Shown here one piece after another: positions 7,877 through 12,690 of a stretch of 12,690 bases of DNA (the first letter of the stretch is position 1; each line of letters begins with the position of its first letter). Source of the stretch: DATACN01 sp038215095 (GTDB taxonomy: Bacteria > Actinomycetota > Thermoleophilia > Solirubrobacterales > Thermoleophilaceae); the NCBI GenBank assembly GCA_038215095.1, contig JBBQRG010000079.1, positions 1-12,690 of the forward strand, read 5' to 3'. A program made the translations under genes and the position numbers. Under the pieces are notes generated by a model that saw only the letters and a program-made list of their open reading frames with translations, had not been told where the DNA came from and did not search any database.

Positions 7877-7945
7877 ATGGACAAACGTCCTATCCCCCAA
7901 AAGGGGCATATAAAGGCCTGGGCGTGATCTGCCGAGGTACCAAGC
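7877..7945 (+). promoter_or_regulatory. mce-phosphatase spacer: tandem small inverted repeats and a possible promoter
   Basis: The spacer is AT-rich compared with its surroundings. It holds two adjacent inverted repeats: GGAC-AAAC-GTCC (7879-7890) and TATCCCCC-AAAA-GGGGCATA (7891-7910, one C/C mismatch, AAAA loop). A TATAAA at 7909-7914 could be a -10 element for the phosphatase gene, but I see no convincing -35. GAGG at 7934-7937, 8 nt before the GTG start, is the likely ribosome binding site. The second repeat could be a weak terminator for the mce operon, but it lacks a T-tract. Promoter, operator and terminator readings are all open. Confidence 0.35.
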
Positions 7946-9976
7946 GTGGCCCCCTTTATCAGCGTGCGCGAGCGTGCACGCGAACGTGCAGGAGCGTCGC
8001 TTGCCCAGCTCACTCTGCTGCTGCTGATCGCGGCGATCTCGCCCGGCCTCGCTGAGGCCGCGCACCACGGCGCAGCCCACTCCGCGGCGGCCGCGACCCC
8101 GGTTGCGACGCCCCAGGAGCCGGGCCCGCCCGCCACGCCTGCACCGGCGCCCCAGCCGACTCCGGTCCAGGGCCAGCCCGGTCCGGACCAGCCCGGCTCC
8201 GGCTCCGGCGACGGCTCCGGCAATAGCGGCTCAGGCAACGGCTCCGGCAGCGGCCAGGGCACTGGCACGGGCACGCCGGGTCCCGACCAGGGCGCGACGG
8301 GTGAGGACGGCTCGGGCTCCGGCTCCGGCTCCGGCAACGGCAACGGCAACGGCAACGGCTCCGGCAGTGGCAATGGCAACGGCAACGGCAGCGGCAGCGG
8401 TTCGGGCTCCGGCTCCGGCAGCGGATCCGGCACGGGCACGCCGCAGCCCGGCCCCGGCGATCCGGCCGCGACGCCTCCCGACCAGGGCGCCACCTCAACT
8501 CCCGGCGACTCAGGCAACCGCCCGACGGCGACCCCGGCCCTGCCGATCACCGTGCCCGCCGTGGCCCCGGTCATCGCTCCCCAGCGCCAGCCCAGCGGCA
8601 ACAGCCAGCGCCGCCGCGCCCGCACGGGCAACGGCGGCTCGAGCAGCGGGTCGAACGGCGGCTCGGGCGCGACCTCCGGCAGCGGCTCGAACCCCACCGG
8701 CGCAGTCGCCGGCACATCCGGCAGCGGCGCGCTCGCCACGGCGCCCGCCACGGCCGGCACCGGAACCACGGGCTCGGGTGCCGCCACGGGCTCGGACCGG
8801 CCCTCCAACGCCAAGAAGAAGCAGTCGAGCTCCGACAAGGGCTCGCCGGTCACCCGCACCGTGACGCGCACGGTCCGCGACATCGTCCGGGTCGTGCCGA
8901 ACTCCGCGAAGGTCGCCCTGGCCGCGCTCGCCGCTCTCGCGGTGCTGCTCGGCGCCGGCTATCTCTTCACGGCGCTGCGCGCACGGCGGCTCACCCGCCA
9001 GCGCCGCGAGCTGCTCCAGGAGGTTGGCCTGCTGCAGGGCGCCCTGCTGCCCTCGGTCCCCACCTCGATCGGCTCGGTTCGCACCTCGGTCGCCTACCGG
9101 CCGGCCGACGGCCCCGGCGCCGGCGGCGACTTCTACGACGTGCTGGCCCTGAGCGGCGGCCGCGTGGGCTTCATCCTCGGCGACGTCTCCGGCCACGGGC
9201 ACGCCGCGCTCGAGCGGACGGCCTTCATGCGCTACACGCTGCGCGCCTACCTCGAGGCCGGCCTCGAGCCGCGGGTCGCGCTGCAGGTGGCCGGCCGCGT
9301 GATCGACGACAACCTGGGCGGCGACTTCGCCACCGTGCTACTGGCCGTGCACGACCCGAGCTCCGGCTCGCTGACCTACGCGAGCGCGGGCCACCCGAGC
9401 CCGATCGTCGCCGGTCGCGAGTCGCACGTGCCCGTGACCAGCTCCTCCTCGCCGCCCATCGGCGTCGGCGTGCGCACCGGCCTGCGCCAGACCACGATCC
9501 CGCTGACCACCGGCTCGGTGGCCGTGCTCTTCACCGACGGCCTGATCGAGGCCCGCGTCCCCGACGGCGTGCTGGGCCGCGAGCGGCTCCAGAAGATCGT
9601 CGACGACATGGGCCCGGGCGGGGACGCGGAGCAGCTGCTCGCGCGAGTGGCCGCCGAGGCGCGCGTCAGCTCCGACGACATGGCCACCTGCCTGATCGCG
9701 CCGAGCAGCGGCGCGACCGCCGGTGGCTTCCAGACCGAGCAGCTCGAGCTGACCAGCCGCGAGCTCCACACCACGCTGGCCGAGCACTTCCTGGCCGCCT
9801 GCGAGGTGCCGACGGACGAGATCGATCGCGCCCTCGAGGAGGCCGCCAAGGTGGCCGCCCAGTTCGGCGCCGTGGTGCTGCACGTGGTGCTCGGCAACCG
9901 CCGCTCGGTGGACGTGCTCCCGCGCAACGTCGAGAGCATCGAGGCGGCCTCGCGCCGCTCCGCCCTCGCCGGCTAA
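7946..9976 (+). CDS. Membrane-anchored SpoIIE/RsbU-type PP2C serine phosphatase with Gly/Ser/Asn-rich linker
   Basis: This is a 676-residue PP2C-fold phosphatase of the SpoIIE/RsbU group, enzymes that typically dephosphorylate STAS-domain anti-anti-sigma factors. The GTG start follows GAGG by 8 nt. Domains in order: an Arg-rich n-region and hydrophobic segment (about 19-36) resembling a signal peptide or anchor; a Pro/Ala then Gly/Ser/Asn-rich low-complexity region (about 40-300); a membrane helix at 323-344 (VALAALAALAVLLGAGYLF); a short juxtamembrane helix (LLQEVGLLQGALLP); then the phosphatase domain. Its motifs look intact: GGDFYD (393-398), GDVSGHG (412-418), SAGHPSP (480-486), LFTDGLIEA (Asp531) and SDDMAT (576-581), including the metal-binding aspartates expected for the family. 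No PAS, GAF, HAMP or receiver domain is visible. About 85 residues follow the domain; these are discussed as a finding. No anti-sigma or STAS gene is adjacent, so the target is unknown. The stop lies 4 nt from the convergent gene's stop. Confidence 0.93.
   Translation: MAPFISVRERARERAGASLAQLTLLLLIAAISPGLAEAAHHGAAHSAAAATPVATPQEPGPPATPAPAPQPTPVQGQPGPDQPGSGSGDGSGNSGSGNGSGSGQGTGTGTPGPDQGATGEDGSGSGSGSGNGNGNGNGSGSGNGNGNGSGSGSGSGSGSGSGTGTPQPGPGDPAATPPDQGATSTPGDSGNRPTATPALPITVPAVAPVIAPQRQPSGNSQRRRARTGNGGSSSGSNGGSGATSGSGSNPTGAVAGTSGSGALATAPATAGTGTTGSGAATGSDRPSNAKKKQSSSDKGSPVTRTVTRTVRDIVRVVPNSAKVALAALAALAVLLGAGYLFTALRARRLTRQRRELLQEVGLLQGALLPSVPTSIGSVRTSVAYRPADGPGAGGDFYDVLALSGGRVGFILGDVSGHGHAALERTAFMRYTLRAYLEAGLEPRVALQVAGRVIDDNLGGDFATVLLAVHDPSSGSLTYASAGHPSPIVAGRESHVPVTSSSSPPIGVGVRTGLRQTTIPLTTGSVAVLFTDGLIEARVPDGVLGRERLQKIVDDMGPGGDAEQLLARVAAEARVSSDDMATCLIAPSSGATAGGFQTEQLELTSRELHTTLAEHFLAACEVPTDEIDRALEEAAKVAAQFGAVVLHVVLGNRRSVDVLPRNVESIEAASRRSALAG
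8195..8440 (+). repeat. In-frame low-complexity GGC-TCC / GGC-AAC repeat tract
   Basis: This stretch inside the phosphatase gene is dominated by hexamers of the form GGCTCC, GGCAAC and GGCAGC, giving alternating Gly-Ser and Gly-Asn. The cleanest run is about 8309-8430. Synonymous variation (AGT, AAT, TCG, TCA) interrupts the units, so it is not a perfect satellite. The same strand asymmetry creates long Pro/Glu/Leu- and Arg-rich open frames on the opposite strand, which are not credible genes. Length variation between strains would be expected. Confidence 0.85.
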
Positions 9977-9980
9977 CTGG

Positions 9981-10869
9981 CTAGAGCGAGCCCGCGAAGT
10001 CGGCCAGCGCGGCCGTCACCGCGTCCGGGTCGTCCTCGACCAGGTAGTGCGCGGCCCAATCCAGCTCCACCACCCGCGCTGCCGGGAACAGCTCGCGCCA
10101 CTGGTCCAGGAAGACCGGCTGGAACACCGGGTCGCGCATTCCCCAGACCAGCAGCACGGGCTGGTCGAGCTGGGGGAGGCGCTCGTGGATCGAGCCCATC
10201 AATGCGGCGCTGCGGTCGCGCTCGGTGAGCGGTATCTCGCGCTGGAAGGCCAGCGGCCCAACGCGGGACCAGTAGTCGGGAAACGGCGCGCGGTACGCCT
10301 CCATCATCAACGGGTCGGTGCCGCGGCGGTGCATGCCGCCGGGGATCGACTCCACGAACAGGTTGCCGCCGAGGGCAAGGATCTCCCCCAGGCCGTCGGT
10401 GCGGAACTCGCGCAGGAATGGCGGCAGGAAGCTCGGCAGCTCCCAGGCCCAGGTGTTCATCAGCGCCAGGCCGCGCAGCCGCTCGCGGCGCTCGAACGCC
10501 GCGCCCAGGCCGATCGGGCCGCCCCAGTCGTGCGCCACCAGCAGCACCTCCCGCAGGTCGAGCTCGTCGATCAGCGCGAGCGCGTTCCGGATGTGGGCCT
10601 CGAGTGAGTAGCTCGCGAGGTAGGGCGGGCTTGTCGGAGCGCCCGAACCCCATGTGGTCGAACGCGACGCAGCGGTGGCCGGCCGCCGCCAGCTCGGCGA
10701 TCGGCGTTCGGTACATGTAGCTCCAGGTCGGGTTGCCGTGGAGCATCAGCACGGGCGGCGCGTCGCGGGGCCCTTCGTCGACGTAGTGCAGCCGCACGTC
10801 GCCCGCCTGGAGGTAGCGTGGCTCGAAGGGAAAGCTCCCGCCGAAGTCGCCGTCGAGCGCCGCCGTCAT
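9981..10869 (-). pseudogene. Haloalkane-dehalogenase-like alpha/beta hydrolase, interrupted by one frameshift
   Basis: Read on the - strand from ATG at 10869-10867 to TAG at 9983-9981, the 889-nt span is one base longer than a multiple of three. Residues 1-81 read in one frame and the rest in another. Removing one base in the G/C run at about 10622-10630 restores a continuous protein of about 295 residues, the normal length for the family. Expected motifs are present in the repaired reading: HGNPTWSYMYR (44-54, oxyanion region), GFGRSDKP, AHDWGGPIG with nucleophile Asp114 and adjacent Trp115, acid Asp246 in GMRDPVF, and catalytic His274 in AAHYLVED. Haloalkane dehalogenases hydrolyse carbon-halogen bonds through an aspartyl ester. 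A related epoxide hydrolase or other alpha/beta hydrolase is possible. It may be a true pseudogene or a sequencing/assembly error; the otherwise well-kept second half favours a recent event or an error. The - strand ATG beginning at 10974 would put the start inside the divergent gene and is less likely. Confidence 0.85.
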
Positions 10870-10911
10870 CTGGCTCCGCTGTATAGCGAATCGGGTAGGG
10901 TCGCGGCCGCC
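10870..10911. promoter_or_regulatory. Divergent intergenic region between hydrolase and ThDP enzyme
   Basis: Only 42 nt separate the two opposed start codons, so both promoters must lie here or inside the neighbouring genes. The centre holds a small palindrome, CGCT-GTAT-AGCG (10877-10888), containing TATAGC on the + strand and TATACA on the - strand; either could act as a -10 element. I find no clear -35 for either direction. GGTAGGG at 10894-10900 is a possible but distant (11 nt) ribosome binding site for the + strand gene. Leaderless or near-leaderless transcripts are possible. Confidence 0.3.
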
Positions 10912-12561
10912 GTGGCCACCGAGGTCGAGACCCTTCACGGCGGCCGGCTGGTCGCCAAGCGGTTGAAGGCGCACGGCGTCACGAAGCTGTTCACGCTGTC
11001 AGGGGGCCACCTGTTCTCGATCTACGACGGCTGCCGCGAGGAGGGCATCCAGCTCGTGGACGTGCGCCACGAGCAGTCGGCCGCCTTCGCCGCCGAGGGC
11101 TGGGCCAAGGCCACGCGCCAGCCCGGCGTGTGCGCGCTCACCGCGGGGCCCGGCGTGACCAACGGCATGTCGGCGCTCGCCTCGGCCCACCAGAACGGCT
11201 CGCCGATGCTGGCGCTGGGAGGGCGCGCCCCCGGCTTCCGCTGGGGCCAGGGCTCGCTGCAGGAGATCGACCACGTTCCCTTCGTCTCGCCGTTGACAAA
11301 GCTGGCTCGCACCGCCAACGCCACCGCCGACATCCCCGGTCTGATCGACGAGGCCCTGCGCGTGACGCTCGAGCCGCCGAGCGGCCCGGCCTTCCTGGAC
11401 TTCCCGCTCGACCAGGTGTTCATGGAGGCCGACGCGACGAGCGGCCTCGACGAACCGGCCGCGCTGCCCGACCCGACCGCGCTGCCGGCCGCCGACGGCG
11501 GCGCGGTGGAGCGCGCTGCCGAGCTGCTGTGTGACGCCAAGCGGCCCGTCGTCATGGCAGGCACGGGGCTCTACTGGGCTCGCGCCGAGAATGCGCTCCA
11601 GGAGCTGTGCCGCGAGCTGCAGGTGCCGGTCTTCCTCAACGGCCTGGCCCGCGGCTGTGTGCCCGCCGACGACCCGCTGTTCTTTTCCCGCGCGCGAGGC
11701 ACGGCGCTCAAGGGCGCCGACGTCGCATTGGTGGTGGGCGTGCCTATGGACTTCCGGCTGGGCTTCGGCGGCTCCTTCGGCGACGACACCGAGATCGTGG
11801 TGATCGGCTCCGCCCAGGCCGAGCGCGCGCATCCCCGCCAGCCAGCCGCCGAGCTCTACGGCTCGGTGGCCGGCAGCCTCGACGCGCTGCGCGAGGGAGG
11901 CGCCGGCGGCCTGGACCGCTCGGCTTGGCTGTCCGAGTTGCGCGAGACCGAGACCGAGAAACGCGCCGCCGAGCAGAACGACCTCAACGACGAGCGCGCC
12001 CCGCTGCACCCGCTTCGCATCTACAACGAGCTCGCCCGGCTGCTAGACCGCGACGCGGTGGTGGTGGGCGACGGCGGCGACTTCGTGTCCTACGCGGGCC
12101 GCGTGATCGACACCTACGAGCCGGGCTGCTGGATGGACCCGGGCCCGTTCGGCTGCCTTGGCTCCGGACCGGGATTTGCGATGGCGGCCAAGCTCGCCCA
12201 CCCGGAGCGGCAGGTAGCGCTGCTGCTCGGGGACGGCGCCTTCGGCTTTTCCGGCCTCGAGTTCGACACGATGGTGCGCCACGGCATCCCCGTGGTGGGC
12301 GTGATGGGAAACAACGGCATCTGGGCGCTCGAGAAGCACCCGATGGAGTACCTCTACGGCTACTCGGTCGCGGCCGACCTGCAGCCGAACTGCCGCTACG
12401 ACCAGGTCGTCGAGGCGCTTGGTGCCCACGGCGAGCTGGTGGAGCGCCCCGACGAGCTGGGACCCGCGCTCGAGCGCGCCTTCGAGTCGGGCAAGCCGGC
12501 GCTCGTGAACGTGCTCACCGACCCGTCGGTGGCGTACCCCCGCAGGGCGAACCTGGCCTGA
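10912..12561 (+). CDS. ThDP-dependent enzyme, IlvG-like ('acetolactate synthase' family)
   Basis: This is a 549-residue protein with the three-domain layout of the acetolactate synthase / oxalyl-CoA decarboxylase / 2-hydroxyacyl-CoA lyase superfamily. The N-terminal pyrimidine-binding domain (about 8-170) has the catalytic Glu54 in DVRHEQSAAFAAEGWAK and AGPGVTNGMSALASA. A central domain spans about 190-340. The C-terminal pyrophosphate domain has the ThDP-Mg motif, GDG at 440-442 and NN at 467-468. From memory, it closely resembles the mycobacterial protein annotated IlvG, including PFGCLGSGPG and an ending like VAYPRRANLA. The acetolactate synthase motif QHQMW is replaced by DGGDFVSYAGR (387-397), and no small-subunit gene is adjacent. 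The reaction is therefore uncertain: it may make or cleave a 2-hydroxyacyl compound rather than serve branched-chain amino acid synthesis. The GTG at 10912 is chosen because homology begins a few residues later (HGGRLVAKRLKAHG). The frame stays open upstream to 10654, but that part overlaps the - strand gene. Confidence 0.93.
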   Translation: MATEVETLHGGRLVAKRLKAHGVTKLFTLSGGHLFSIYDGCREEGIQLVDVRHEQSAAFAAEGWAKATRQPGVCALTAGPGVTNGMSALASAHQNGSPMLALGGRAPGFRWGQGSLQEIDHVPFVSPLTKLARTANATADIPGLIDEALRVTLEPPSGPAFLDFPLDQVFMEADATSGLDEPAALPDPTALPAADGGAVERAAELLCDAKRPVVMAGTGLYWARAENALQELCRELQVPVFLNGLARGCVPADDPLFFSRARGTALKGADVALVVGVPMDFRLGFGGSFGDDTEIVVIGSAQAERAHPRQPAAELYGSVAGSLDALREGGAGGLDRSAWLSELRETETEKRAAEQNDLNDERAPLHPLRIYNELARLLDRDAVVVGDGGDFVSYAGRVIDTYEPGCWMDPGPFGCLGSGPGFAMAAKLAHPERQVALLLGDGAFGFSGLEFDTMVRHGIPVVGVMGNNGIWALEKHPMEYLYGYSVAADLQPNCRYDQVVEALGAHGELVERPDELGPALERAFESGKPALVNVLTDPSVAYPRRANLA

Positions 12562-12566
12562 AAGCG

Positions 12567-12595
12567 GAATCGCCGGCAATCATTGCCGGCGATTC
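12567..12595 (+). terminator. Perfect 13-bp hairpin after the ThDP enzyme gene
   Basis: Arms GAATCGCCGGCAA (12567-12579) and TTGCCGGCGATTC (12583-12595) pair perfectly around a TCA loop, beginning 5 nt after the stop codon. There is no T-run after it (CTAACGG follows), so it is an L-shaped or intrinsic-like terminator of the kind common in high-GC actinobacteria. The symmetry would let it act on both strands. The remaining 95 nt to the window end contain no coding frame or RNA gene that I can support. Confidence 0.7.
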
Positions 12596-12690
12596 CTAAC
12601 GGCCCTAACAGGACGGGCAGGGGTACGTGCCTTGAAAGGGCCTGGCGGTTCGAGCGGCGGGAGGCGCCGATACGATGCGGCTTCGCCCGA

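Noticed and set aside
6461..8080. Long antisense open frame opposite the last MCE gene
   Set aside because: Arg/Leu/Glu-rich shadow with no motif; it covers an MCE gene with clear domain structure.
8195..8440. CRISPR-like or satellite array
   Set aside because: The repeat units are 3-6 nt, in frame and encode Gly-Ser/Gly-Asn; there are no regular spacers.
7873..8883. Antisense open frame rich in Pro-Leu and Pro-Glu repeats
   Set aside because: It is the mirror of the Gly-Ser/Gly-Asn codon repeats in the phosphatase gene; the repeats come from codon complementarity.
10047..10607. + strand open frame inside the hydrolase gene
   Set aside because: The - strand encodes clear alpha/beta hydrolase motifs throughout this interval; the + frame has no family resemblance.
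10999..12009. Antisense open frame within the ThDP enzyme gene
   Set aside because: Shadow of a strongly supported gene with a ThDP motif and catalytic Glu; no motif of its own.
12600..12690. Possible tRNA, suggested by GGTTCGAGC
   Set aside because: The bases flanking the T-loop-like sequence do not pair (GGCGG on both sides), and no anticodon arm or acceptor stem can be formed.
12650..12690. Possible promoter (TACGAT) at the right edge
   Set aside because: Only a -10-like hexamer is present with a poor -35 (TTCGAG), and the gene it would serve lies outside the window.

Overview
The window is high-GC (roughly two thirds G+C by eye), densely coded DNA. Its gene content suggests an actinobacterium, most likely a Thermoleophilia/Solirubrobacterales-type lineage. 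That placement is an inference from the style of the tandem MCE proteins and the mycobacterial-type thiamine-diphosphate enzyme; no taxonomic marker gene is present.

Positions 1-7876 (+ strand) are the distal part of an mce operon. A partial gene enters from the left and is followed by five complete MCE/MlaD-family genes, joined by 4-nt stop/start overlaps (GTGA, ATGA, GTGA, ATGA) or, once, a 2-nt gap. Each complete product has one N-terminal membrane segment, one MCE beta-barrel domain, a long helical region and a divergent C-terminal part. Six consecutive subunits match the set that forms a hetero-hexameric lipid-transport tunnel in mycobacterial Mce systems. The permease and ATPase genes are not in the window. 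All six proteins carry exactly two cysteines in their C-terminal region, and only the second gene has any others.

Positions 7877-7945 are a short, relatively AT-rich spacer with small inverted repeats and possible alternative base-pairing around the next start codon. Positions 7946-9976 (+) encode a membrane-anchored SpoIIE/RsbU-type PP2C serine phosphatase. It has an N-terminal hydrophobic signal, a long Gly/Ser/Asn-rich presumed extracytoplasmic stretch, a second membrane helix and an apparently intact cytoplasmic phosphatase domain. It could control an anti-sigma-factor antagonist switch, but no partner gene is nearby.

Positions 9981-10869 (- strand) hold a haloalkane-dehalogenase-like alpha/beta hydrolase that is complete in content but broken by a single-base frameshift near 10622-10630. 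It is convergent with the phosphatase (4 nt between stop codons) and divergent from the next gene (42 nt between starts). Positions 10912-12561 (+) encode a ThDP-dependent enzyme resembling mycobacterial IlvG ('acetolactate synthase'), without the acetolactate-synthase QHQMW motif and without a small-subunit gene in the window. A perfect 13-bp hairpin follows its stop codon, and the last 95 nt hold no gene that I can support.

The strongest observations are the paired C-terminal cysteines across the Mce subunits, the phosphatase architecture with no recognisable sensor domain, the frameshifted dehalogenase, and the likely over-annotation of the ThDP enzyme as acetolactate synthase.
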